From assembly GCF_900188025.1 (NCBI RefSeq), contig NZ_FZNO01000012.1, positions 62,001 to 126,000 on the forward strand: a DNA stretch of 64,000 nucleotides, read 5' to 3'. A program made the translations under genes and the position numbers. Source of the stretch: Blastococcus mobilis (GTDB lineage: Bacteria; Actinomycetota; Actinomycetes; Mycobacteriales; Geodermatophilaceae). Every line of letters starts with the position of its first letter. The stretch's first letter is position 1. A model generated the notes under the pieces. It searched no databases. It saw only the letters and a list, made by a program, of their open reading frames with translations, and had not been told where the DNA came from. Below are positions 26,482-35,984 of the stretch, one piece after another.

Positions 26482-27240
26482 TCATCCCTTCCTGCGTGCG
26501 ACCTTGCCGGAGCCGGCCTGGTCGACGGGGTAGACGAGCACGTCGGCGATCACCACGTGTGGAGGCCGGCCGGCGATCCAGGTGACCACATCGGCGATGT
26601 CGCTCGGCCGGAGCGGCGTGAGCCCCTCGTACACGGCGTTCGCGGCGGCCTCGTCGCCGTCGAAGCGGACGAGGGAGAACTCGGTTTCCACCATGCCTGG
26701 GTCCACCTGGCTGATCCGCACCCCGCTGCCCAGCACGTCCATGCGCATGCCCCGGGTGATCCGTTCGACGGCCGCCTTCGTGGCGCAGTAGACCGCGCCA
26801 CCCGGATAGACCTCGCGACCGGCGTTCGAGCCGATGTTGATCACGTGGCCGGAGCCGCGCTCGACCATTCCGGGGAGGACGCACCCGGAGACGTTGAGCA
26901 GGCCGCGGACGTTCGTGTCCAGCATCCGATCCCAGTCGTCCGGGTCGTCGGTCTGGATCGGACCGCGGCCGGCGGCCAGCCCCGCGTTGTTCACCAGCAC
27001 ATCGATCGGCGCCCATTCGGCCGGCAGGGCCGCGAGGGCGGAACGGACGTCCTCGCGGTCGCGGACGTCCATGGGCACCGGCAGGACCGATTCCTCCCGG
27101 CCGGCGACGAGTTCCTCCAGCCGGTCGGTGCGGCGGGCGGCTGCGATCACCCGGGCGCCCTGCGCGAGGAAGGCCTCGACGCACGCCCGGCCGATGCCGC
27201 TCGACGCGCCGGTCACCAGCACCACCGGGTTGTCGGACAT
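26482..27240 (-). CDS. Short-chain dehydrogenase, YdfG-like, 252 aa
   Basis: Classical SDR: TGASSGIG cofactor motif, NNAG, INIGSNAGREVYPGG with the catalytic Ser, and YCATK with Tyr and Lys. The segment ISQVDPGMVETEFSLVRFDGD is characteristic of the NADP-dependent serine/3-hydroxy acid dehydrogenase group (YdfG). ATG at 27240. An MFS gene lies about 80 bp downstream on the same strand. Substrate is probably a hydroxy acid or similar small alcohol; not certain. Confidence 0.88.
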   Translation of the reverse strand: MSDNPVVLVTGASSGIGRACVEAFLAQGARVIAAARRTDRLEELVAGREESVLPVPMDVRDREDVRSALAALPAEWAPIDVLVNNAGLAAGRGPIQTDDPDDWDRMLDTNVRGLLNVSGCVLPGMVERGSGHVINIGSNAGREVYPGGAVYCATKAAVERITRGMRMDVLGSGVRISQVDPGMVETEFSLVRFDGDEAAANAVYEGLTPLRPSDIADVVTWIAGRPPHVVIADVLVYPVDQAGSGKVARRKG

Positions 27241-27288
27241 GGTCCTCCTCGTCGAAGCGCGCCTGGACGTGAACGGGTCAGGCGTCGA

Positions 27289-27575
27289 TCAGGGCGCCCC
27301 GCGGGGCGGTGCCACGCCGTGGGACGCCTCCGGCCCCGAGGCCAGCACGCGGTCCGGCCCCTCCGCTCTTCGTGCCTCGAGGTACGCGTCGCGGGACATG
27401 GCGATGCGATGTGCAGGCGCATCGCCTCGGCGAGCACCACGCGGTGGAACCGGGCCGTGCGGGCGGCCATCTGCTGAGCTGGCACTCCCTGGCGGAGATC
27501 CTCGTCCGCCTCGTCCCAGACGCTCAGCATCGACCACCGTGCACCACCCTCCGCGCCGTCGCGACGAATCGTCAT
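27289..27575 (-). pseudogene. Frameshifted remnant of an unidentified gene
   Basis: The first frame starts with ATG at 27575 (MTIRRDGAEGG) and reads RWSMLSVWDEADEDL then TARFHRVVLAEAMRLHIA. The sequence CACATCGCATCGCCATG then contains a five-base direct repeat (ATCGC twice); removing one copy restores reading into the other frame, AMSRDAYLEARRAEGPDR, ending at 27289. I infer a 5-bp duplication that broke the gene. I do not recognise the family. The stretch 27576-27747 upstream holds no gene; it contains an AT-rich promoter-like patch (GATCGTAAACAGTAGACACC) before the TAXI gene. Confidence 0.45.
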
Positions 27576-27747
27576 GGCTCGCAAGATCGTAAACAGTAGA
27601 CACCGCAGATTGTGAGGTGCTTCACTCCGATCACCAGTTCACCTGTAGCCCGGATCGGGCCTGCGGGGTGGTGGCACGGTGTGCGGTGGATCGACGCGCA
27701 GGTGGCACGGCCCTCCCGCCTGGACGGTTTCGCCAGGAAGGCCGACC

Positions 27748-28767
27748 ATGACCTCCGGTTCGATCACTGCCTCTGGACGGCGACCCCGTCTGTTCCTCGC
27801 CGCGGGCCTCGCCGCGAGCATGGTCCTCACCGCCTGTGGTGGGGACGAGCCCGACGGCGGCGGCGGCGGTGGGGGCGAGACCGCCGCCGAGGAGCGCAAC
27901 GAGAACCTCACGTTCGCCACGGGTGGTACCGGCGGCGTGTACTACCCGTACGGCGGCGGCATCGCGAACCTCCTCAGCGCCGAGCTGCCGGGAGTGACGG
28001 TCACCGTTCAGGAGACCAACGCGTCGGTCGACAACATGCTGCTGCTGGAGTCCGGCCAGGCTCAGATGGTGTTCGCCCTCGGCGACGTCGTCGCCGACGC
28101 CGTCGCCGGCGAGAACACGTTCGAGGAGCCGCTGGACGTCTGCTCCCTGGGCAACATCTACAACAACTACGTCCACTTCTTCACGACCGCCGACACCGGC
28201 ATCACCTCGGTGGAGGACCTGAAGGGCAAGCGTGTCTCGCCCGGAGCCGTCGGCTCGGCCTCCGAGGTCACCGCCGACCGCATCATGCAGGCGGCCGGCG
28301 TGGACCCGCAGGCCGACATCGAGCGGGTGCAGCTCGGCGTCGCAGAGACCGTCGCCGCCATCCAGGACGGCACGGTGGACGCCGGCGCGTGGTCGGGCGG
28401 TCTGCCCACCGGCGCCATCGTCGACCTGGCCAGCTCCGAGGAGCTGGTGCTGCTCGACACGGGTGAGTACGCCGACGAGCTGGCGGAGGAGTACGGGGAC
28501 TACTACTTCGCCGATGACATCCCGGCCGGCACCTACGAGGGCCAGGACGAGGACGTGCCCAACGTGGTCTCGCCCAACATCCTCGTCGTCCGCACGGACA
28601 TGGACGAGAGCCTGCAGGAGGACATCACCCGGACCATCTTCGAGAACAAGGAACAGCTGCTGACCGTGCACCCCGCGGCCGAGGAGCTGGACCCGGCGAC
28701 CGCAGCCGACATCGAGTTCATCGAGACCTGCCCGGGCGCTCAGGCCTACTTCGACTCGGCCAACTGA
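27748..28767 (+). CDS. TAXI-family TRAP transporter solute-binding lipoprotein, 339 aa
   Basis: Extracytoplasmic binding protein that feeds a substrate to the TRAP permease encoded two genes downstream. Lipobox LTAC with Cys at about residue 30, then a Gly-rich linker. The TAXI signature region LTFATGGTGGVYYPYGG and the LKGKRVSPGAVGSASEVTA segment are visible. ATG at 27748 with AGGAAGG upstream; the longer open frame from 27679 lacks a signal peptide. TAXI systems usually import dicarboxylates or glutamate-like acids. It starts the catabolic island 27748-37557. Confidence 0.95.
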   Translation: MTSGSITASGRRPRLFLAAGLAASMVLTACGGDEPDGGGGGGGETAAEERNENLTFATGGTGGVYYPYGGGIANLLSAELPGVTVTVQETNASVDNMLLLESGQAQMVFALGDVVADAVAGENTFEEPLDVCSLGNIYNNYVHFFTTADTGITSVEDLKGKRVSPGAVGSASEVTADRIMQAAGVDPQADIERVQLGVAETVAAIQDGTVDAGAWSGGLPTGAIVDLASSEELVLLDTGEYADELAEEYGDYYFADDIPAGTYEGQDEDVPNVVSPNILVVRTDMDESLQEDITRTIFENKEQLLTVHPAAEELDPATAADIEFIETCPGAQAYFDSAN

Positions 28768-28785
28768 CGACCCGATCGGCCGAGC

Positions 28786-29358
28786 ATGTCCCTGCTGCCG
28801 GGTGCCGGAGTTCCCTCCGGCCCCGGCAGCGCCGGCTCCACCCGTCGGCGTCCCCACCGGCTCGGCCGGCTGGTCGCACTCGTCGTCGCCGGCGCCGCGG
28901 TGGCGACGACGAGTGCGGTCGCCGCCCGGGGTGACGGGGAGCACGCTGTGACCGTGCGCACGCCGGACGACGACCTGGTCGCCCGCCTCCCGCTGGCGGG
29001 CGACAGGTTCGCGGTCAGCTACCGCAACAGCGTCTACACCACACTCGCGGAGGAGCGTTACCGGGTGCTTCCCGACGGCCGGTTCCAGCTGGTGGAGATC
29101 GCCGCCGACCAGCTGGCCGTGCTCGAGGAGTACTACGCCGTCCCGGGCGCCCCCCGCCCCGCTCCGCCCGGTGACCGCCGCGCCTACGTGGTCGATCCCG
29201 ACCCGGCGCGGCCGGCCGTCTTCGAGAACCTCAACATCGCCGCCACCGACCTCGGCGAACGAACGCTCTGGGTGCCCGGACACCCGCCCGTGCCTGTCTG
29301 GCAACGCGTCGACGGTGACGACCCGACCGTGCTACTGGATATCGAGGAGACACCATGA
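28786..29358 (+). CDS. DUF1850 protein of the TAXI-TRAP operon, 190 aa
   Basis: Single membrane helix near the N-terminus (about 27-47) followed by a soluble part with FAVSYRNSVYTTLAEERYRV, the recognisable DUF1850 core. DUF1850 genes commonly sit between TAXI binding protein and fused permease genes, as here. ATG at 28786; the stop overlaps the permease ATG. Probably a small accessory subunit in place of or beside DctQ; its function is not known. Confidence 0.85.
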   Translation: MSLLPGAGVPSGPGSAGSTRRRPHRLGRLVALVVAGAAVATTSAVAARGDGEHAVTVRTPDDDLVARLPLAGDRFAVSYRNSVYTTLAEERYRVLPDGRFQLVEIAADQLAVLEEYYAVPGAPRPAPPGDRRAYVVDPDPARPAVFENLNIAATDLGERTLWVPGHPPVPVWQRVDGDDPTVLLDIEETP

Positions 29359-31646
29359 AGCTCCTGGGGCGTGGACGCGCAGCCACCGCAGACCACCCGC
29401 AGCGGGCAGGCCACTCGCCGCACCACCACCTCGCCCACAGCGCCGGTCATCGTCCGAGCGGCGTCCTGGACGCGGCCACGATCGACGAGAGCGGACACGG
29501 TAAGCGGATCGACCCGGACCAGATCGACGAGGAGGCCCTGCTCGCCGAGTTCGAGGCCGAGAAGCCGGCCCGCCACCTCGTCGGCATCCCCGGCATGGTG
29601 GGGGCCGTCGTCGGGGTGGGGCTGTCGCTGTACGCCCTGTACTGGGTCTTCAACCCCATGCCGCGGCAGGTCTACCTGCCCACGTTCCTGAGCATCGGGC
29701 TGTTCCTGACCTTCCTGACCTACCGCGGGTGGGGCCGGTCGGACAAGGCCAAGGCGTCGGGCAAGCCCGACCACCCGAACGTGCTCGACTGGGTGCTCGC
29801 CCTGGCGTCGCTCGCCCCGGGCTTCTACATGGTCGCGGACTGGCAGGGCTTCTTCCGCCGCGCGGTGCTGCCGACCGACGTCGATCTGCTCATGGGCACG
29901 CTGCTGGTGGTGCTGATCCTCGAGGCGGCCCGCCGAACGGTCGGGGTGCTCGTGCCCCTCGTGGTCATCAGCTTCCTGGCCTACGCCTACTTCGGGTCCT
30001 CCATGCCGTCACCGTTCACCACCGCCGACTTCCAGTGGAGCCGCCTGATCGGCCACAACGTCATGGGCACGCAGGGCATCTTCGGCACGCCCCTGGAAGT
30101 GGCCGCCACCTACATCATCCTGTTCACCGTCTACGGCGCGGTCCTCGCCGCCTCCGGTGCCACCAAGTTCTTCATCGACCTGTCCTTCGCGGCCTTCGGC
30201 CAGTCCCCGGCGGGACCGGGCCGGACGGTGACCCTGTCGGGCTTCCTGCTGGGCACGGTCTCCGGTTCCGGCGTCGCCACGACCGTCACGCTCGGTGGCT
30301 TCGGCTGGCCGCTGCTGAGGAAGGCCGGCTACCCGGCGGAGGCGGGCGGCGGTGTGCTGGCCGCCGCCGGTATCGGCGCCATCCTGTCGCCGCCCACGCT
30401 GGGCGCGGCGGCGTTCATCATCGCCGAGCTGCTGAACGTCTCCTACCTCGAGGTCCTGGTCTGGGCGACGATCCCGACGATCCTCTACTACCTCGGGATC
30501 ATCCTGGCGATCGAGATGGACGCCCGGCGCCACGGAACCCACAAGGTCGACGTCGATTCGCAGTCCGCCTGGAAGCTGTTCCTCCGGTTCGGGTACCACT
30601 TCAGCTCGCTGATCGCGATCGTCGGGTTCATGGCGCTGGGCTACACGCCCTTCCGTGCCGTCGTCTACGCCACCGCACTGGCCTTCGTGCTCAGCTTCCT
30701 GGACCGCCAGCACTGGATCACTCCCCAGCGGGTGTGGCACTCGCTGAGCCAGGGCGCGACCGGTGCCCTCTCGGTCATCCCCGTGATGGCCGTGGCCGGG
30801 ATCATCGTCGGCGTCATGACCCTGACGGGGCTCGCACTGCGCCTGGCCGGGATCATCGTCGACCTCGCCGGTGGCAGCCTCCCCCTCACGGCTCTGCTGT
30901 CGGCGATCGTGGTGGTCCTGCTCGGCCTGGCGGTCCCGGTCACGGCCAGCTTCATCATCGCGTTCGTGATCATCTCGCCGGCCCTGCAACAGGTGGGGGT
31001 CGAGCCCTTCGCCGCCGCGATGTTCATCTTCTACTACGCCGTCCTCAGCGAGGTCTCGCCGCCCACGGCGCTCTCACCGTTCGCGGCCGCGGCCATCACC
31101 GGAGGCAAGCCGGTGAAGACGATGTGGCTGACGTGGAAGTACACGCTGCCGGCGTTCCTCGTGCCGTTCATCTTCGTCCTGTCCGAGAACGGCGTGGGCC
31201 TGCTGTTCGAGGGTGACTGGAGCACGGTCCTCATCGCCTTCGTCGCCTCGGTGTTCGCCGTGTCGGCGCTGGCCGTGGTCACCGGTGCCTGGCTGCTCGG
31301 CCCGGCGAAGATCCCGGAGCGGCTGCTGTTCGCTGTCGCCGCCGTGGCCCTCCTGGTGATGACGCCGCTGTACATGGCGATCGGTGCGGCGTTCATCGTC
31401 GCCGGCGTGGTGGTGCATCTGGTCGGGCGCCGGAACGCGGGGGGAGGGGACGCCTCAACCCCGGAGGGCACCGGAACGGACGACGCCGCGGCTCTCTCCG
31501 ATGCCCCGACCGGCGCCTCCGGCGCGACGGGCGCCTCCGGCCCGACGGGAGCCGCCGTGGCCGGCAGCCCCACGGGCCGGAGCACCACGGGTGGTGGAGC
31601 GACGACCGGCGGCGCCACCTCCGTCGACCGCGACCCAGGTCGCTGA
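29355..31646 (+). CDS. TRAP transporter fused permease (DctQM type), 763 aa
   Basis: Integral membrane protein with about 16-18 helices combining small (4TM) and large (12TM) TRAP subunits, typical of TAXI systems. Signature stretches are GSGVATTVTLGGFGWPLLRKAGYP, AAGIGAILSPPTLGAAAF and SEVSPPTALSPFAAAAITGG, which is the conserved substrate/sodium site of the large subunit. About 75 N-terminal His/Asp-rich residues and about 65 C-terminal Gly/Ala/Thr/Ser-rich residues are unusual additions. ATG at 29355 overlaps the DUF1850 stop. Drives Na- or H-coupled uptake of the ligand bound by the TAXI protein. Confidence 0.93.
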   Translation: MKLLGRGRAATADHPQRAGHSPHHHLAHSAGHRPSGVLDAATIDESGHGKRIDPDQIDEEALLAEFEAEKPARHLVGIPGMVGAVVGVGLSLYALYWVFNPMPRQVYLPTFLSIGLFLTFLTYRGWGRSDKAKASGKPDHPNVLDWVLALASLAPGFYMVADWQGFFRRAVLPTDVDLLMGTLLVVLILEAARRTVGVLVPLVVISFLAYAYFGSSMPSPFTTADFQWSRLIGHNVMGTQGIFGTPLEVAATYIILFTVYGAVLAASGATKFFIDLSFAAFGQSPAGPGRTVTLSGFLLGTVSGSGVATTVTLGGFGWPLLRKAGYPAEAGGGVLAAAGIGAILSPPTLGAAAFIIAELLNVSYLEVLVWATIPTILYYLGIILAIEMDARRHGTHKVDVDSQSAWKLFLRFGYHFSSLIAIVGFMALGYTPFRAVVYATALAFVLSFLDRQHWITPQRVWHSLSQGATGALSVIPVMAVAGIIVGVMTLTGLALRLAGIIVDLAGGSLPLTALLSAIVVVLLGLAVPVTASFIIAFVIISPALQQVGVEPFAAAMFIFYYAVLSEVSPPTALSPFAAAAITGGKPVKTMWLTWKYTLPAFLVPFIFVLSENGVGLLFEGDWSTVLIAFVASVFAVSALAVVTGAWLLGPAKIPERLLFAVAAVALLVMTPLYMAIGAAFIVAGVVVHLVGRRNAGGGDASTPEGTGTDDAAALSDAPTGASGATGASGPTGAAVAGSPTGRSTTGGGATTGGATSVDRDPGR

Positions 31647-31664
31647 GGTGGCGGCGCGACAGCA

Positions 31665-32510
31665 GTGGGCGAGGTCGTGATCTCGGGGGTCGCCGATCTG
31701 CACGTCCACGGGGCCCCCAGCCTGGTGGAGCGGCACGGCCTCGATCACGAGGTGCTCGCTGCGCACGGGACGGTCGGCGTCGATTTCGCGGTGCTGAAGG
31801 CGCACGAGGGCTCGACGGTCGAGCGCGCCGTGCTCGCGGCGCGGCGGGAACCGGCCGTCCAGGTCGTCGGCGGGATCGTGCTGAACTCTCCGGTGGGGGG
31901 AGCCAACCCCGACGCGGTCGAGGTGGCCGCCCGGCTCGGGGGGCGGGTGGTGTGGATGCCGACGGTCTCGGCGCCCGCGCACATCGCCTCGTCGTCGAAC
32001 CCCGAGCTGTCGGTGCACCGCAACCTCGCGTTCCGGCAGGTCGACGTGCTCGACGGCGCGGGAGCGCTGCTGCCTGCGTGGCAGGACGTGCTCGAGGTCG
32101 TCGCGGCGCACGACCTGGTCCTGGCCTCCGGGCACCTGACCTGCACCCAGGCACTGGTCCTCTTCCGGGCGGCGAAGGCGGCCGGGGTGACCCGGATGCT
32201 GCTCAACCATCCGCGGATGCCGTTCCTGGAGTGGGACGACGCCGCAGCGCCCGAGTTCGCCCGGCTCGGCGTCGTTCTCGAACTCGGCATCCTCCCGGAC
32301 ATCCTGACCACCGGAGGCCCGCCGTCGACCACGCTCGGGAAGGTGTACCCGCACGACATGCTGGCCTTCGGTGGCGACCTCGGGCACGCGCACTACCCGA
32401 CGATGGCGGAGGCGCTCCCGGGGTGGCTCGCCGACCTCGAACGGTCGGTGGGGGAGTCCGACACCGAGCTGATCATGACCTCGGTCGGCCGCCGGCTGGT
32501 GCAGCGGTGA
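31665..32510 (+). CDS. DUF6282-like amidohydrolase-fold protein, 281 aa
   Basis: VADLHVHGAPSLVERHG is a metal-binding HxH motif of amidohydrolase/PHP-type barrels; DLVLASGHLT, LLNHPRMPFL and FGGDLGHAHYPT supply further His/Asp ligands. This corresponds to the DUF6282 group as I recall it. Probably a cytoplasmic metal-dependent hydrolase or decarboxylase acting on the imported compound. GTG at 31665 (GTG 31677 is an alternative). Its TGA overlaps the GTG of the fused dehydrogenase gene. Confidence 0.78.
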   Translation: MGEVVISGVADLHVHGAPSLVERHGLDHEVLAAHGTVGVDFAVLKAHEGSTVERAVLAARREPAVQVVGGIVLNSPVGGANPDAVEVAARLGGRVVWMPTVSAPAHIASSSNPELSVHRNLAFRQVDVLDGAGALLPAWQDVLEVVAAHDLVLASGHLTCTQALVLFRAAKAAGVTRMLLNHPRMPFLEWDDAAAPEFARLGVVLELGILPDILTTGGPPSTTLGKVYPHDMLAFGGDLGHAHYPTMAEALPGWLADLERSVGESDTELIMTSVGRRLVQR

Positions 32511-34687
32511 TCCGGATCGCCCTGCTGCCAGGCGACGGTGTCGGGACGGAGGTCCTGGACGGGCCGTCCCGGTTGCTGCGCGGGCTGGCGGACCGGGGCC
32601 TGGTCGAGGTGACCGGGCCGTGGCCGGTCGGCGCGCGGGCCGCGGCCGGCACCGGGTCGGTTCTCCCGGACGAGACGCTCCAGGCGTGCGACGACGCCGA
32701 CGCGTTGCTGCTCGGGGCGGTGGGGGAGGACCCCGGCGTGCCGGTCGAGGTCTGCCCACGGCCCGAGGTCGCCCTGCACCGGCTCCGGGAGCGGTACGAC
32801 CTGCGCATCTCGGTCCGCGAGATCCCGGTCGACGAGCACAACGACCTCACCGTGGTCCGCAACCTGATCGGCGGCTCCTACGGCGGCGCTGCCGACCGCA
32901 CCTTCAGCGTCGACGGTGGCGAGGCCGCCGACGTGCTCCGGCTGACCCCCGAGCGGGTGGCCGAGGTGGTGCACCTCGGCTACGACGTCCTCGAGCAGCG
33001 TGGTGGCGGCCGACTGGTGTCGGTGGACAAGGCCAACCTCTACGCGACCGGCCGGCTCTGGCGCCAGACCGCGGAGGCGGTCGCCCGGGAACGTGGCCGG
33101 CCGGTCGAGCACCGCTTCGTCGACCGGGCCGCCTTCGAACTCGGTTCCGGCGCGGAGCTGCCCGAGGTTCTGGTCACCGAGGGCCTGCTCGGTGACATCC
33201 TCAGCGACCTGGCCGCCGGCCGGGCCGGGTCACCGGCCCTGTGCGGCTCCGCGTCGATCCATCCCGGGGCCCCGGTCCGGGGACGGTGCCAGGGCCTGTT
33301 CGAGCCGGCCCACGGCTCGGCGCCCCGCCGCACGGGACGCGACGAGGTGAACCCGCTGGGTGGCTTCCTCGCGCTGGTGGCGTTGCTGCAGCACTTCGAC
33401 GAGACCCGTGGGCTGGGCATGCGGCTGCGGACGGCGACGCTCACCGTGCTGCGCCAGGGCCCGTGGACCTACGACCTGGCGCCGGAGGACGTCCCCGCGG
33501 CGGGGACGTCGGAGGTCGCCGACGCGGTTCTCGCCGTCTTCCACTCGCTCGACCCCGAGGCCGCCCCGGCCGGCGTGGAGGACGTCGCGGTGGTGGCGGA
33601 GTCCGACGTCCGCGTTCCGGCCGACGTGCTCCGGTCATGGACCGTCGAGGTCCTCGAGGCGGTGGGCGTGCGCCCGGCACACGCCCACGACGTCGCGCGG
33701 GTGCTGGCCTACGCCGATCTCTCCGGCATCGACTCCCACGGCATCGCCCGGCTGCCCGCGTACGTCGGGGCCATCGGCACCGGCGTCATCCGGATCGACG
33801 GCGAGCCGACGGTGCACTCCGCCGGCGGCGCGGTCGCCCTGGTCGACGGGCACGGCCTGCTCGGACACCCGGTCACCGCGGTGGCGCTCACCGAGGCGGT
33901 CGACCGGGCCCGCCGGTACGGCGTCGGCTGGGTGAACGTGCGGAGCAGCAGCCACCACGGGGCCAGCGGGTGCTACGTCCACGAGGCCGCGCTGCAGGGC
34001 CTGGTCGGGCTGGCCGCCACCAACACCGGTCCGGTCGTCGCCCCCACCGGCGCCTCCCGGCCGTATCTCGGCACCAATCCGCTGGCCCTGGGCATGCCGG
34101 TGGCCGGCGAGGAGCCGATGGTGTTCGACATGGCGACCTCGGCGGTGGCCGGCGGCAAGTTCGAGATCGCGCTGCGCGCCGGCAAGCCGGTGCCACTGGG
34201 CTGGGGGATCGACGCCGAGGGCCGGCACACCACCGATCCGACCGCCGTCTACCCGGGCAAGGGCGCCCTGCTGCCGCTGGGCAGCGACCGGGAGCGGTCC
34301 AGCCACAAGGGCTACGGCCTCGGGCTGCTGGTCGAGCTGCTGACCGCGGTGCTGTCCGGAGGGCCGACCGGGCCCGGCGTCGGCAACCTGACCTTCCGGT
34401 CGGGTGCGCGGCCGCCGGGCACCAGCCACCTCGTCGTCGTCCTCGACCCCGCCCGGCTGGGAGATGCCGGCCGGATGCAGGTGGAGACGCAGCGGCTGCT
34501 CTCCGAGCTCCGGGCGATGGCGCCCGTCGACGACGAGCTGCCGGTGCGCACTCCCGGGCAGCGGTCGGCCGCCGAACGGGCGCTGCGGCGGGCGGAGGGC
34601 GTTCCGTTGGACGCCGGGACCCACCGCGCCCTGCTCGCGCTCGGTGAGCAGGTCGGCCGGTCCCTGGCCGTTCCATCCCGTCGTTGA
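32507..34687 (+). CDS. Fused isopropylmalate-dehydrogenase-like and Ldh2-type dehydrogenase, 726 aa
   Basis: One frame encodes two unrelated NAD(P) dehydrogenases. Residues about 1-348 are an isocitrate/isopropylmalate dehydrogenase fold: LLPGDGVGTEV, RNLIGGSYGG, VDKANLYATGRLW, TEGLLGDILSDLAAG, GLFEPAHGSAP. Tartrate and malate (decarboxylating) dehydrogenases share this fold. After a linker of about 18 residues, residues 367-700 are malate/L-lactate dehydrogenase type 2: DSHGIARLP with catalytic His411, HHGASGCYV, GTNPLALGMP, SHKGYGLG. No stop or frameshift separates them. GTG at 32507 overlaps the upstream stop. Probably oxidises an imported hydroxyacid in one or two steps; the substrate is unknown. 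Confidence 0.9.
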   Translation: MIRIALLPGDGVGTEVLDGPSRLLRGLADRGLVEVTGPWPVGARAAAGTGSVLPDETLQACDDADALLLGAVGEDPGVPVEVCPRPEVALHRLRERYDLRISVREIPVDEHNDLTVVRNLIGGSYGGAADRTFSVDGGEAADVLRLTPERVAEVVHLGYDVLEQRGGGRLVSVDKANLYATGRLWRQTAEAVARERGRPVEHRFVDRAAFELGSGAELPEVLVTEGLLGDILSDLAAGRAGSPALCGSASIHPGAPVRGRCQGLFEPAHGSAPRRTGRDEVNPLGGFLALVALLQHFDETRGLGMRLRTATLTVLRQGPWTYDLAPEDVPAAGTSEVADAVLAVFHSLDPEAAPAGVEDVAVVAESDVRVPADVLRSWTVEVLEAVGVRPAHAHDVARVLAYADLSGIDSHGIARLPAYVGAIGTGVIRIDGEPTVHSAGGAVALVDGHGLLGHPVTAVALTEAVDRARRYGVGWVNVRSSSHHGASGCYVHEAALQGLVGLAATNTGPVVAPTGASRPYLGTNPLALGMPVAGEEPMVFDMATSAVAGGKFEIALRAGKPVPLGWGIDAEGRHTTDPTAVYPGKGALLPLGSDRERSSHKGYGLGLLVELLTAVLSGGPTGPGVGNLTFRSGARPPGTSHLVVVLDPARLGDAGRMQVETQRLLSELRAMAPVDDELPVRTPGQRSAAERALRRAEGVPLDAGTHRALLALGEQVGRSLAVPSRR

Positions 34688-34703
34688 TACCGGGGCGGAC
34701 ACC

Positions 34704-35984
34704 GTGAACGGCCGGCCCTCGGCCACCGCCCGGGCGACCCTGCAGGCCGTGGCCGTCTCCGTCCTCGGTGTGCTGCCGGCGTTCCTCGTGGGCGCGCTCG
34801 CCGTGCAGATCCGCGCCGACCTGGGCGTGGGGCTCGCGCTGTTCGGCTTCGCGGCCGCGACCCTGTTCGGGGTCTCCGGCGTGTGCGCCCGCCCCGGAGG
34901 CCGGCTCGTCCAGCGGCTCGGCTTCCGGAAGGGGACGGCGCTGGCCGCGGTCCTGTCCGTCGTGTCGCTGACGGCTGTCGGCCTCGCCCAGTCGGCGGTG
35001 TGGCTCATGGTCGGTCTGGCCATCGGCGGACTCGGGAACGCGGTGGCGCAGCCGTCGGCCAACCTCGGCATCTCCGAGCTGGTCACGGAGGCGCGCCTGG
35101 GTCTGGCGTTCGGCATCAAGCAGTCGTCCGTCCCGGCCGCCACCCTGTTGGGCGGGCTGGCGGTGCCCGGTATCGCGCTGGTCTTCGGCTGGCGCTGGGC
35201 CGTGGCCGCCGCGGTGGCGCTGGCGATCGCGCTGCTGGTCTGGTCGCAGGTCACCGGTCGTGACGCTCACGGCGGGTCGCGTCCCGCCGATGGCGGCGCC
35301 CCCGACAAGGGCCTGCCCCGAGGCGGGCTCGTCGTCCTGACCCTGGGCGGCTTCCTGGGCTCGGCGGCGGCCACGCCCACGGGCGTCTTCCTCGTCGACT
35401 CGGCGGTGGCCTCGGGCGTCGCGCCGGGGACAGCCGGCCTGCTCTTCGCCGCCTGCTCCGTGCTCGGTCTGGGCAGCCGCGTCGGGTTCGGCTGGCTGGC
35501 CGACCGGCATCCCGACCGCAGCCGCTACCTGTTCATCGCCAACCTGCTCACCGGTGGGGCCGTCGGCTACGGCCTGCTGGCCACCGGCGAGGCCCCCATG
35601 GTCGTCGCGGGATCGCTGTTCGCCTACGGGATGGGCTGGGCCTGGACCGGGCTGTTCCACTTCGCCGTCGTCAAGGACAACCGTGCCGCGGCCGCCTCGG
35701 TGACCGGCTTCGTGCAGACCGGGCTCTCGCTCGGCGCGGCGACCGGGCCGCTCTTCTTCGGCATCGTGGCGCAGACGTTCTCCTACACGGCGGCCTGGCT
35801 GACCGCCGGCGTGCTGAGCCTGGCGGCGGCGGTCACCATCCGGGCCGGTCGCCGCATGGTCCGCCGCTCGCGTGGGCTGCCGGTGGCCGGGCTGCGCCGA
35901 CGGGCACCGGCGGCCGACCCCCGGCCTGCAGGCACCGACGGGACCGCCACCCGCACGACCCCACCCAGAGAGAGGGCGACATGA
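34704..35984 (+). CDS. MFS transporter, 426 aa
   Basis: Twelve-helix carrier with RPGGRLVQRLGFRKGTAL as loop 2-3 signature and a middle loop around residues 185-205. Helix 1 onwards (VGVLPAFLVGALAVQIRADLG) is similar to the MFS protein at 37564-38790, so the two are paralogues flanking the RraA and dehydrogenase genes. GTG at 34704, 16 bp after the fused dehydrogenase. The C-terminal 40 residues are Arg/Pro/Thr-rich. Probably a carboxylate carrier. Its stop overlaps the next ATG. Confidence 0.88.
   Translation: MNGRPSATARATLQAVAVSVLGVLPAFLVGALAVQIRADLGVGLALFGFAAATLFGVSGVCARPGGRLVQRLGFRKGTALAAVLSVVSLTAVGLAQSAVWLMVGLAIGGLGNAVAQPSANLGISELVTEARLGLAFGIKQSSVPAATLLGGLAVPGIALVFGWRWAVAAAVALAIALLVWSQVTGRDAHGGSRPADGGAPDKGLPRGGLVVLTLGGFLGSAAATPTGVFLVDSAVASGVAPGTAGLLFAACSVLGLGSRVGFGWLADRHPDRSRYLFIANLLTGGAVGYGLLATGEAPMVVAGSLFAYGMGWAWTGLFHFAVVKDNRAAAASVTGFVQTGLSLGAATGPLFFGIVAQTFSYTAAWLTAGVLSLAAAVTIRAGRRMVRRSRGLPVAGLRRRAPAADPRPAGTDGTATRTTPPRERAT

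Noticed and set aside
31952-32506. N-terminal 185 codons upstream of the fused dehydrogenase
   Set aside because: Arg/Gly/Pro-rich out-of-frame reading of the DUF6282 gene; the GTG at 32507 is the proper start.
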